DNA from: Anaerolineales bacterium
Lineage (GTDB): Bacteria > Chloroflexota > Anaerolineae > Anaerolineales > Anaerolineaceae
Length of the DNA: 10,548 nt
Assembly: GCA_020060485.1 (NCBI GenBank)
Contig: JAGVAB010000126.1
Coordinates: forward strand, 1 to 10,548
Reading direction: 5' to 3'
Positions 1-6,085 of this stretch are shown here, in pieces (position 1 is the stretch's first letter; each line of letters begins with the position of its first letter). The position numbers and the translations under genes are program-made. The notes under the pieces are model-generated. The model did no database searches. It had not been told where the DNA came from and worked only from the letters and a program-made list of their open reading frames with translations.

Positions 1-2
1 CT

Positions 3-167
3 TTCTCCTGTGTGGTTTGCGGGTTCGCTGGCTTTGCCGACCACATCGCGGCGGTGAATATTTCCCGTCGGGCGGTTGTCAACCCGCCAATCGTAGCGCA
101 CCATGAAGCCAAAGCTAACCAATCGTTAGAATTGCGGCAGAGCGCAGTTACAAGCCACCTGCTTTAG
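3..167 (+). CDS. tnpB: TnpB C-terminal end (IS200/IS605-type RNA-guided nuclease), 5' part outside window
   Basis: The frame beginning at base 3 is open for 54 codons and ends at TAG (165-167). The translation starts with a Cys-x-x-Cys-Gly knuckle (SCVVCGF, residues 2-8), the second half of the TnpB zinc ribbon. ADHIAAVNI (residues 12-20) follows and matches the ADxxAAxNI signature that carries the third RuvC catalytic Asp (D13). TnpB proteins are transposon-encoded, RNA-guided DNA endonucleases and relatives of Cas12. The rest of the gene lies left of the window, so completeness and the other catalytic residues cannot be judged. The tail after NI (SRRAVVNPP) is the usual TnpB ending. The stop codon lies in the loop of the hairpin at 155-174, as expected where a tnpB gene runs into its element's right end. 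A decayed copy is possible, but the visible part is intact. Confidence 0.82.
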   Translation, partial: FSCVVCGFAGFADHIAAVNISRRAVVNPPIVAHHEAKANQSLELRQSAVTSHLL

Positions 168-182
168 CGGGTGGTAGTTGAC
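155..182 (+). mobile_element. Right end of IS200/IS605-type element: subterminal hairpin and probable boundary
   Basis: CCACCTGCT (155-163) pairs with AGCGGGTGG (166-174) with one G-T wobble, giving about 8 bp and a 4-nt loop. Then comes TAGTTGAC (175-182). Elements of this superfamily lack terminal inverted repeats; they carry subterminal hairpins recognised by the Y1 transposase TnpA and are cut a few bases outside them. I place the boundary at about 181-183 by inference, because unique hydrolase coding sequence resumes there. The left end and any tnpA are outside the window. Confidence 0.6.
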
Positions 183-1123
183 TTTTCCTCCAGCAGGAAT
201 TGCATTGCCAGGTCAAGTTGGTGGGGCAGGTCGTTGGGAAACCAGTGGCCCTGATCTGGTGCGATGGTGAACAGATGGGGCAGGCGGCTTTCTTCAAATT
301 CGCGTACCATTGCCTGCTGTTTGGGCAGTGCCTGGTCGTGTTCACCGGTGAGGATGACGCCTTTCAGGCCCATTTCACGCATGTTGATCAGCGCTTCTGG
401 GCGCAGGCTGTCGGGTCTTGCCGGGCAAAGGGCAATGAAACCACACACAGGTAGAGCCTGGGTCAGGGCAATTTCGATGCTCAATGTGCCTCCCTGCGAA
501 AAGCCTCCCACCAGCATTTTGTCCAGTTGCACCGGGTAATGGTCCGTGATCTCACTCGCCATCTGGGTGATCTCCTGAATGGCGATTTGGTCATCGTCCC
601 AGCCAAAATTTTGCAGGTCCACCACCTGGGAAGATTGCAGATAGGCATGGATTAAGCCTTCTTGCAGGCAGGGGGCATGCCAGAAGCGTTGCATGGTCTG
701 GATGTTCTGCCGGTATCCATGCAAACTGAGCAGAAGCGGATAGCTCTGGAAGGGATCAAAGCCATTGGGTACTTGCACGACCCATTGCGGCTGGGCGCTC
801 TGACGGGCAATGCCTTGTAATTTCTGATTGTAAGCCAGCAGTTTTTGGAACTTTTTATCCTGTCCCAGTTGCTGCACGAACAGTCCCCAAGGTGGCAGGG
901 CAAAGAAATAACCGCGTTCCAGGCCGGCAGACAGAAAGGCAATGGATCGTTTCCGGTCACCTTTAATAAGGCATACAAACGCCAGATCGTAGATCATCTG
1001 CGGTAAATGTTGAGGGAAATGCTCCAGCTCGCTTTCGTAGAGGGCAATGAAAGTGTCATATTGGCCGGCATCGAATAATTGCTGGCCGCGAGCATCCAGT
1101 TCCGTAAAGTTTTTCCAGGTCAA
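164..1123 (-). CDS. Alpha/beta hydrolase, phospholipase/carboxylesterase-like
   Basis: Protein of 319 residues, probably a cytosolic esterase; no signal peptide is seen. Residues 1-105 are helical and TPR-like. Residues 115-310 form an alpha/beta-hydrolase domain: LLSLHGYRQN (131-140) is the oxyanion-hole strand, GGFSQGG (206-212) holds the nucleophile Ser209, GEHD (260-263) gives Asp263, and GHWFP (292-296) gives His293. This layout matches the phospholipase/carboxylesterase (DLH/LysoPL) group; the substrate is unknown. The start is TTG (1121-1123), preceded by AAGGAAAG at a normal distance; the ATG farther upstream (rc of 1158-1160) is out of frame. The stop TAA lies in the transposon-end hairpin at 155-174. 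The C-terminal STTTR is therefore probably encoded by mobile-element DNA, and the original C-terminus may have differed slightly. The gene stands alone, with a complete insertion sequence beginning 77 bp upstream. Confidence 0.85.
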   Translation of the reverse strand: MTWKNFTELDARGQQLFDAGQYDTFIALYESELEHFPQHLPQMIYDLAFVCLIKGDRKRSIAFLSAGLERGYFFALPPWGLFVQQLGQDKKFQKLLAYNQKLQGIARQSAQPQWVVQVPNGFDPFQSYPLLLSLHGYRQNIQTMQRFWHAPCLQEGLIHAYLQSSQVVDLQNFGWDDDQIAIQEITQMASEITDHYPVQLDKMLVGGFSQGGTLSIEIALTQALPVCGFIALCPARPDSLRPEALINMREMGLKGVILTGEHDQALPKQQAMVREFEESRLPHLFTIAPDQGHWFPNDLPHQLDLAMQFLLEEKSTTTR

Positions 1124-1161
1124 GAGTATTTGCTTTCCTTGCGTTATCCGGCTTGCTCATG

Positions 1162-1167
1162 ATTATA
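1162..1167 (-). promoter_or_regulatory. Possible -10 element for the hydrolase gene
   Basis: On the minus strand GGTATAAT contains a perfect TATAAT 38 bp upstream of the TTG start. No good -35 is seen 16-18 bp farther up (CGTAGT at best). The insertion sequence end begins at about 1200, so the native upstream activating sequence may have been displaced. The rest of 1124-1199 shows nothing recognisable. Confidence 0.25.
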
Positions 1168-1199
1168 CCTTCTTGTTCCAGTACACTACGCTTTGCGAA

Positions 1200-1258
1200 T
1201 TGCCTCAAAAAAAATCTTACTTTGGGAATTAACGTTGCCTCAGAAATAATGTTACCCT
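1200..1258 (+). repeat. Left end of insertion sequence: two direct copies of a TTGCCTCA...TTAC repeat
   Basis: Copy 1 spans 1200-1223 and copy 2 spans 1235-1258. Both start TTGCCTCA, continue with an A-rich stretch and end TTAC plus a pyrimidine-rich triplet; the starts are 35 bp apart. Paired repeats of this sort are typical transposase-binding sites. A possible transposase promoter (TTGGGA 1222-1227, N17, AATAAT 1245-1250) would overlap them, which would allow self-repression; this promoter is speculative. Confidence 0.7.
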
Positions 1259-1291
1259 ACATCGGATATTTAGGGGTCCGAGAGGGAGCAT

Positions 1292-2431
1292 ATGATGAGT
1301 CAACGCAGCAAAAAAGAATTGACAGAATCCATACGAGGTCGCTATCTCAAAGCAAACAAAGCGAAAAAGCAACAAATCCTGGATGAGTTCGTAGCCGCAA
1401 CAGGCTATCACCGGAAATATGCGATACGGCTACTCAGGCATGGGCCAGGTCCTCGTGCGCTGAAGAAAAAAGGACGCCCAAAGAAATACGATGGAGAAGT
1501 TGTAGATGCATTGATCCGGATTTGGGAGATTTGTGGACGGATATGTTCCAAGCGGTTGAAACCTTTTTTGCCGGAAATCATCCAAGTATTGGAAAGACAC
1601 AACGAAATACAGCTGAAGCCCGAGGTGAAAGCATTATTGTTAGAAATGGGCTGTGCGACGATAGACCGCCGATTGCAAAAAGAACGATTTGAGAACCGCC
1701 GAGGCATATCGACAACCAAGCCGGGCACATTACTCAAAAAAGCCATTCCTGTGCGTACCTACACGCCCTGGGACGAAGAAAAACCTGGTTTTGAAGAAAT
1801 TGATCTGGTCGCCCATTGCGGACAGACGGTAGAAGGGCAGTACCTGTTTACCTTGACCAGTACGGATATAGCCACAGGCTGGACAGAATGTCTTGCGATC
1901 GCCAATAAAACCCAGGAAGCTGTATCTTGTGCTGTTCAGGAACTTCAAGCCCGATTACCCTTTGCTTTACTGGGACTGGATTCAGATAATGGCAGTGAAT
2001 TCATTAACGAGACCCTTTTCCGTTACTGCCAGGTAGAAGAGATCACCTTTACCCGTTCGCGTCCTTATCGCAAAAATGATCAGGCGCATGTTGAACAAAA
2101 GAATTGGTCTGTTGTGCGGCGCACGGTAGGGTATGATCGTCTGGAAACACCGCAAGAATTGGCCTTATTGAATTCGATTTATGCTGATCTACGTCTCTAT
2201 GTGAACTTCTTTCAACCTGTCTTCAAGTTGATCGGAAAAGACACGCTTGACGGTAAAATCATAAAAAATTATGATGTTCCTATAACCCCTTATCACCGGG
2301 TAATGGCCAGCCAAACCGTTTCTTTTGAGGTAAAAGCGCGTTTGACTAACCTGTATGTTTCACTCAACCCTGTGTCTCTAAGGAAGAGCATTGATGAGAA
2401 AGTTGCCCGGTTATGGAAAATCGTTCGGTAA
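1292..2431 (+). CDS. DDE (rve-type) transposase of the insertion sequence
   Basis: Protein of 379 residues that should catalyse excision and integration of the surrounding element. Residues 1-60 form a basic helix-turn-helix-like DNA-binding region (ATGYHRKYAIRLL at 36-48), followed by the basic linker KKKGRPKK (58-65). The integrase catalytic core runs from about 160 to 310: Asp171 (EIDLVAH), Asp232 (DSDNGSEF) and Glu268 (QAHVEQKN), with 35 residues between the last two, a canonical D-D-35-E triad. The C-terminal 70 residues are a basic beta-rich domain. Nothing is truncated. The start could be ATG 1292 or the adjacent ATG 1295; the purine-rich GAGGGAG (1282-1288) suits 1295 slightly better. 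The stop TAA (2429-2431) is embedded in the inner repeat of the right end. The family name is not certain from sequence alone. Confidence 0.88.
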   Translation: MMSQRSKKELTESIRGRYLKANKAKKQQILDEFVAATGYHRKYAIRLLRHGPGPRALKKKGRPKKYDGEVVDALIRIWEICGRICSKRLKPFLPEIIQVLERHNEIQLKPEVKALLLEMGCATIDRRLQKERFENRRGISTTKPGTLLKKAIPVRTYTPWDEEKPGFEEIDLVAHCGQTVEGQYLFTLTSTDIATGWTECLAIANKTQEAVSCAVQELQARLPFALLGLDSDNGSEFINETLFRYCQVEEITFTRSRPYRKNDQAHVEQKNWSVVRRTVGYDRLETPQELALLNSIYADLRLYVNFFQPVFKLIGKDTLDGKIIKNYDVPITPYHRVMASQTVSFEVKARLTNLYVSLNPVSLRKSIDEKVARLWKIVR

Positions 2432-2483
2432 CATTTTTATTTGAAGCAACGATTGTTCGAAAGTAACTTTTTGTTTTGAGGAA
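2426..2483 (-). repeat. Right end of insertion sequence: two copies of the same end repeat, inverted
   Basis: Read on the minus strand, the outer copy is 2483-2460 (TTCCTCAAAAC...GTTACTTT) and the inner copy is 2449-2426 (TTGCTTCAAAT...TGTTACCG), offset by 34 bp. They match the two left-end copies in order and spacing. The inner copy includes the last codons and stop of the transposase gene. Confidence 0.7.
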
Positions 2484-2495
2484 CTACGTTTGCTG

Positions 2496-2530
2496 AAAAA
2501 AACCCAGGCAGCCAATTGGCTGCCTGGGTT
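2496..2530 (-). terminator. Rho-independent terminator of the sigma factor/DUF5667 operon
   Basis: A perfect 30-bp palindrome (2501-2530) gives a 13-bp GC-rich stem (AACCCAGGCAGCC) around an AATT loop. Read leftwards it runs into seven consecutive U (A7 at 2496-2502). It lies about 30 bp past the DUF5667 stop codon. No U-run follows on the plus strand, so it acts leftwards only and also shields the insertion sequence from incoming transcription. Confidence 0.92.
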
Positions 2531-2561
2531 GTGGTTGATACTTTGGGGAACAAATGCGTTT

Positions 2562-3515
2562 TTAGTTCCCTGGTCCCTTACTGCTGTCTGGGCCACCGGG
2601 GCCTTGCTGCTGGCCGGATTGTCCGGGCATGGGGGTTTTGGTGCGCTGGGGTGCTTGCCCGCCAGATTGCTGACCGGGAGCGTCCAGATTGGGGTTTGGG
2701 CCGCCGGAGTTCTGTTCTTCCTGATAGCCATTGGCTTCCGGGTTTCCGGCATCTTCAGGCTGGTCGGTGCGCAGACGATCACGATCCTGTTGTTGCAATT
2801 GATCTTGATCCTGGGCGGGGTCCAGCAACGGGGTTTGATCGATCTGGTGGATCCTTTGCTGCAGCATATCACGGGTTTGCAGCAATTGGGCTTCTTGCGG
2901 CGCTTTGTCGATAAGCTTTTGTTGGGTCATCATTGTTTGACGGATCTGCTGACGGGTTTGCTGGGAATCTTGTAACTGGTCACATAATTGCAGGGCCAGG
3001 TCCAAATGCGTCTGCAGGCGGGTCATCAACGGTTCAGGCACAGCTGCGCCTTCTTCAGCCAGAACCAGCATTTCTTCAATACGCCGGTTGGCAAATTCAA
3101 GCAGCAGATCAATATCTTTCTCCGGCGATGTGGCCAGTCCCAGACGGGCATTTTCGCTCCAGGTTTTGACCGGGTAAAGTACATCAGCCGGCATACTGGA
3201 CTGGGCGGCATATACCGTGCCGGCGCCGGCGCCTCCGGCCAGGGTGATGAGGATGAGCAGGGCAGAAATGATTTGAGTAAACATAGGAACACCTTCCTTT
3301 CTGAACGGTAAACGGGTTTGGATGTTTTCCATCCACCTATTAGGACGCCGTTCAGCGGCAGGAGTTACGCTTTGTTTTAAAGTGCGCGCTTCAGTCAGAA
3401 ACTGGCTGCGCCCGTGCAGCGCACGTTTCTCATCCCGGGTGGGGATGTCTTGCAGAACTGCGAGGGAATTCTTCAGTTCTGCGTCCAGCTTGGTGTGGTC
3501 TTTATTGGACGTCAT
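2562..3515 (-). CDS. DUF5667-type single-pass membrane protein, probable partner/regulator of the ECF sigma factor
   Basis: Protein of 317 residues. Residues 1-77 are charged and presumably cytoplasmic; a transmembrane helix follows at about 79-98 (IISALLILITLAGGAGAG). Residues 108-220 form an external helical region (LYPVKTWSENARLGL...LLEFANRRIEEM) with the spacing of DUF5667. Residues 230-317 are a low-complexity tail rich in Gln, Pro, Gly and Asp. There is no recognisable catalytic motif. The ATG overlaps the sigma factor stop (ATGA, 3512-3515) and is preceded by GAGGAGA. Tight translational coupling and membrane topology suggest it controls or senses for the sigma factor, as anti-sigma factors do. 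That role is inferred from context; a classic anti-sigma (zinc-binding ASD) motif is not visible. A structural role in the envelope is also possible. Confidence 0.8.
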   Translation of the reverse strand: MTSNKDHTKLDAELKNSLAVLQDIPTRDEKRALHGRSQFLTEARTLKQSVTPAAERRPNRWMENIQTRLPFRKEGVPMFTQIISALLILITLAGGAGAGTVYAAQSSMPADVLYPVKTWSENARLGLATSPEKDIDLLLEFANRRIEEMLVLAEEGAAVPEPLMTRLQTHLDLALQLCDQLQDSQQTRQQIRQTMMTQQKLIDKAPQEAQLLQTRDMLQQRIHQIDQTPLLDPAQDQDQLQQQDRDRLRTDQPEDAGNPEANGYQEEQNSGGPNPNLDAPGQQSGGQAPQRTKTPMPGQSGQQQGPGGPDSSKGPGN

Positions 3516-4060
3516 TCTTCTTTCTCCTCAATGGCCAGGAATTTTCGCAAGGTGCTGGTTGCCCGGTGTTGCATGGCCTTGACGGCCCCCACCGATCGTT
3601 TCAGGCTTGCGGCCACTTCCTGCACGTTCCAGCCTTCCAGGTAGCGTAGTACGATCACCTGGCGCTGTGTTTTGGGCAGTCTTTTTAATGCCTGGCGGAC
3701 GCGTTCCTGGCGCTGGTTTTGTATGGCAGTTTCCAGCGGGTCGGTATCTTCGTCTGCGGTCAACCTTTCATCCAGTTCCAGAGGCGGCGGAGGCTGACGG
3801 CGGTACTGGTCGGTGATCCAGTTATGAGCGATGCGGTAGAGATAGGCTTGCAGGTGATCCTGTGGGCCTTTGCCTTTGTGCAGCGCTTGCAGCAAACGGC
3901 TGAAGGTTTCGGATACACAATCTTCTGCCAAGGCAGCATCTCCCAACAAACGCATCGCATAGCGAAATACACCGGGGCTGTACTGGTCGTAAACTTCAGC
4001 CAGCGCCCGGGTTTCCAACTGATGTACACGGCGAAGCAGGTCTGGTTCTGTTGGATTCAT
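3512..4060 (-). CDS. ECF-type sigma-70 family RNA polymerase sigma factor
   Basis: Protein of 182 residues from ATG 4058-4060. Region 2 covers about residues 20-88 (ALAEVYDQYSPGVFRYAMRL, then the DCVSETFSRLL and YLYRIAHNWITDQYRR helices that bind core polymerase and the -10 element). A short acidic linker is followed by region 4 at about 118-176 (LKRLPKTQRQVIVLRYLEGW, then the VQEVAASLKRSVGAVKAMQHRA helix-turn-helix that reads the -35). Regions 1 and 3 are absent, which defines the ECF group. An in-frame TTG at 4105 would add 15 residues, but ECF-like promoter elements lie in that stretch, so the ATG is preferred. It overlaps the downstream DUF5667 gene by 4 bp, and the pair ends at the terminator at 2496-2530. 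The regulon cannot be read from the window. Confidence 0.9.
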   Translation of the reverse strand: MNPTEPDLLRRVHQLETRALAEVYDQYSPGVFRYAMRLLGDAALAEDCVSETFSRLLQALHKGKGPQDHLQAYLYRIAHNWITDQYRRQPPPPLELDERLTADEDTDPLETAIQNQRQERVRQALKRLPKTQRQVIVLRYLEGWNVQEVAASLKRSVGAVKAMQHRATSTLRKFLAIEEKEE

Positions 4061-4070
4061 ATTCACACTA

Positions 4071-4099
4071 TATGACGCCACAACCGGGAAAAAGTTACG
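4071..4099 (-). promoter_or_regulatory. Possible ECF autoregulatory promoter
   Basis: On the minus strand CGTAAC (4099-4094) is followed by a 16-bp spacer and CGTCATA (4077-4071), ending 10 bp before the sigma factor ATG. An AAC -35 core, N16 and a CGTC -10 is the classic ECF promoter layout, and ECF sigma factors commonly transcribe their own genes. The transcript leader would be very short or absent. A sigma70-like TATAGT (4072-4067) overlaps but lacks a partner -35. The rest of 4106-4207 shows no terminator or other signal for either neighbour. Confidence 0.35.
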
Positions 4100-4207
4100 C
4101 AACAATGGTCAAAACGGAATAGCGCTGGTATTTGCGCAGAGCGGGGAGGAATGCAGGTTGGTTGTAATCAATAATTCGCTTGTGACCATGCAGCTGCTTT
4201 AAAACAT

Positions 4208-5200
4208 CTATAACCAGGTGCGTTTGCGCATCCACAGGAACATGGCTGCTGGCAGCAGGGTCATGATGACCAGGGTGATCCACAGGGCAGGCCGCGAGGT
4301 CCATGCGTTGGCAAAGACTGGTTCAAAAAAGTTCATACCAAAAAAGCCGGTCAGGAAGGAGAGCGGCATGAACAGGGTGGTGATGACGGTCAGGGTTTTC
4401 ATGATATTGTTCATGCGGTTGTTGATGACGGACAGGTAAACTTCCAGGGATACGCTGGACATGTCACGCAGGTTTTCCACTTCCTGGTGCAGGCGGGCAA
4501 AATGGTCATAAACATCGCGGTAGAAGAACAGGTCGGCTTTTTGCAGCAGGGGATGACCGCCGCGCGCCAGGCGGTTGAGCAGTTCAGCCTGGGGGGCGAT
4601 GACGCGCCGCAGTTCGGACAATGCGTTGCGTATAGCCAATATAGAATACATCAGATTCTGATAGTTGCTTTCATTTAAGACGTCCTGCTGGAGAATTTCG
4701 ATCTCGTCATCCAGTTTGCCCATCAGCGTCGTGTAGTCCAGAGCGATTTCATCCAATAGATTGTAGAGCATACCGCCGGCGGTATGGCTGTTGAGATAGC
4801 CGCCGCGCTGGTAATACTCCCAGACCCGCTGCAAGGCAGGGATGGGATCTTTGTGATACGTAACGAGGTAATTGGGCCCAAAAAAGATATCCAGTTCTGT
4901 TGTTTCCAAATCTTTTTGTTCCACGTCGAATGGCGGGGCGGCATGCACGGCCAGGTACAGATATTCCAGCCAATCGTTCATAGTGGGAATATGCGATTCC
5001 CGTAAAGCATCTTCGATCGCCAGGGGGTGGAAAGAGAAAACATTCAGCATGATCGACTCTGCCTCACGCGGGTCGGCAACTATCATATCCACCCACACCA
5101 ATGCTTTTTTATCCTTTAGTGCTTCTGGAAGCTGGTCAATTGGCAGTAATGCAGACTGATTGGAATTCTTTTTGTTGGGTAAATGTAATGTCTGGATCAT
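4208..5200 (-). CDS. corA: CorA-family magnesium/cobalt transporter
   Basis: Protein of 330 residues from ATG 5198-5200, a typical CorA length. The N-terminal cytosolic alpha/beta region (1-150) is followed by the long helix (about 150-265), transmembrane helix 1 (about 268-290) ending in the signature FGMNF (GMN 288-290, the selectivity filter), a short loop and transmembrane helix 2 (about 305-325) with a basic C-terminus (RKRTWL). The family forms pentameric Mg2+ channels in the inner membrane. The loop after GMN is FFEPVFANAWTS rather than the usual MPE, a common variation. An in-frame ATG at 5242 would add 14 residues, but it lies between the -10 element and the expected transcription start. 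ATG 5200 has GGAAAG upstream. Single gene, transcribed divergently from the LOG gene. Confidence 0.92.
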   Translation of the reverse strand: MIQTLHLPNKKNSNQSALLPIDQLPEALKDKKALVWVDMIVADPREAESIMLNVFSFHPLAIEDALRESHIPTMNDWLEYLYLAVHAAPPFDVEQKDLETTELDIFFGPNYLVTYHKDPIPALQRVWEYYQRGGYLNSHTAGGMLYNLLDEIALDYTTLMGKLDDEIEILQQDVLNESNYQNLMYSILAIRNALSELRRVIAPQAELLNRLARGGHPLLQKADLFFYRDVYDHFARLHQEVENLRDMSSVSLEVYLSVINNRMNNIMKTLTVITTLFMPLSFLTGFFGMNFFEPVFANAWTSRPALWITLVIMTLLPAAMFLWMRKRTWL

Positions 5201-5245
5201 TCGGTTATTCTTTCCATATCGAGACAAAGGTTCACTTTGCATAGT

Positions 5246-5275
5246 ATTATAGCCCAGGCCAATGGTGAATGTTAA
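5246..5275 (-). promoter_or_regulatory. Sigma70-type promoter of corA
   Basis: TTAACA (5275-5270), an 18-bp spacer and TATAAT (5251-5246) on the minus strand give a near-consensus promoter. Transcription should begin at about 5239, downstream of the ATG at 5242, which is why the corA start is placed at 5200. No Mg2+-responsive leader structure was recognised in the roughly 40-nt leader. Confidence 0.65.
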
Positions 5276-5353
5276 TATTTTGGTATCATTATGGAGTGAA
5301 GAGATTTTTTGATAAATCGTTGAAAAGCATTATTTGGTTATCAGGAGGTAAGC

Positions 5354-6079
5354 ATGGATGCATCCTTGGCTGGAAAAGATGTTACGCGGTCTCAAAAACC
5401 TACAGAGGACGAGAAGCTTTTTAAGGCACGCACGTCCCATGACCGCCATTTCATTGATACTGACCCCTGGCGTGTATTGCGCATCCAGGCAGAATTTGTT
5501 GAAGGATTTGATACGCTGGCTGGCTTGGGGCCGGCGGTGAGCATCTTTGGTTCGGCGCGCACATCGCAAAACGACGCCATGTACCTGGCGGCAGTTGAAA
5601 TTGCCCGTTTGCTGGCAGAAGCCGGTCTGGTGGTTATTACCGGCGGCGGTCCCGGGATCATGGAAGCCGGCAATAAGGGAGCAAAGCTGGGCGGTGGGGT
5701 ATCGGTGGGATTGAATATCGAATTGCCCTTTGAACAAGGCAGCAATCCCTATGTTGAGATTCCCATTGATTTTCATTATTTCTTTGTGCGCAAGACGATG
5801 TTTGTCAAATATGCACAGGCTTTTGTGATCTTGCCAGGCGGCTTTGGCACACTGGATGAGTTGTTTGAAGCCATGACTTTGATCCAGACAGGCAAGATCC
5901 GGAATTTCCCTGTTATCTTGTTTGGGTCGCAATACTGGCGCGGTTTGTTGGACTGGCTGCGGACCACCATGCTGGCCGAAGGCAAAATATCACCAGCAGA
6001 CCTGGATCTGCTGGTGGTTAGTGATTCTCCGCAGGAAGTTTGTGATCTGATCCTTGAGGCAATGAAGGAAAAGATTTGA
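5354..6079 (+). CDS. LOG family / TIGR00730 Rossmann-fold protein (nucleoside 5'-monophosphate phosphoribohydrolase-like)
   Basis: Protein of 241 residues. A 58-residue N-terminal extension precedes the Rossmann core (AVSIFGSART, 61-70). The two family signatures are intact: GGGPGIMEA (97-105), and PGGFGTLDE (161-169) preceded by Arg146-Lys147. Family members with these motifs cleave nucleoside monophosphates such as AMP or cytokinin ribotides into the base plus ribose 5-phosphate. This bacterial long form is usually annotated only as LOG family protein, so the substrate is not assigned. AGGAGG (5343-5348) lies 5 bp before the ATG. Its stop is 6 bp from the stop of the convergent operon, with no terminator hairpin between, so the two transcripts probably overlap. 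Confidence 0.88.
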   Translation: MDASLAGKDVTRSQKPTEDEKLFKARTSHDRHFIDTDPWRVLRIQAEFVEGFDTLAGLGPAVSIFGSARTSQNDAMYLAAVEIARLLAEAGLVVITGGGPGIMEAGNKGAKLGGGVSVGLNIELPFEQGSNPYVEIPIDFHYFFVRKTMFVKYAQAFVILPGGFGTLDELFEAMTLIQTGKIRNFPVILFGSQYWRGLLDWLRTTMLAEGKISPADLDLLVVSDSPQEVCDLILEAMKEKI

Positions 6080-6085
6080 TATCAA

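Larger units (their letters stand above)
1200..2483 (+). mobile_element. Complete single-ORF insertion sequence with a DDE transposase and two-repeat ends
   Basis: The ends align as long imperfect inverted repeats of about 57 bp: left 1200-1257, right 2426-2483. Shared blocks, in order inwards, are CCTCAAAA, TTACTTT, CGTTGC(C/T)TCA and TGTTACC. The element is about 1.28 kb with one transposase gene, whose stop codon falls inside the right repeat. The exact tips are uncertain and no clear target-site duplication was found (left flank ..TGCGAAT, right flank AACTACG..). The coding sequence is visibly richer in A than its neighbours, consistent with recent arrival. Family assignment is open: the D-D-35-E core resembles IS481/IS21/IS3-type integrases, but there is no IstB-like helper gene. 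Confidence 0.8.

Noticed and set aside
1185..2488. ACTACG on both sides of the insertion sequence (1185-1190 and 2483-2488) as a target-site duplication
   Set aside because: The copies lie at unequal distances from the end repeats (about 10 bp left, 0 bp right), so they do not bracket symmetrical tips; probably chance.
2490..2975. Long hydrophobic open frame on the plus strand (161 residues) opposite the DUF5667 gene
   Set aside because: It begins inside the terminator region, has no ribosome-binding site, and its leucine/glycine-rich content is simply the complement of the Gln/Pro-rich tail codons.
4061..4105. 15-residue N-terminal extension of the sigma factor from a TTG codon
   Set aside because: No ribosome-binding site is seen, and ECF-like promoter elements lie within it.
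4190..4201. GCAGCTGC palindrome downstream of corA as a terminator
   Set aside because: The stem is short and no run of U follows on the minus strand.
6080..6085. Bidirectional terminator between the LOG gene and the convergent operon
   Set aside because: The two stops are 6 bp apart and neither flank shows a GC-rich hairpin with a U-run.
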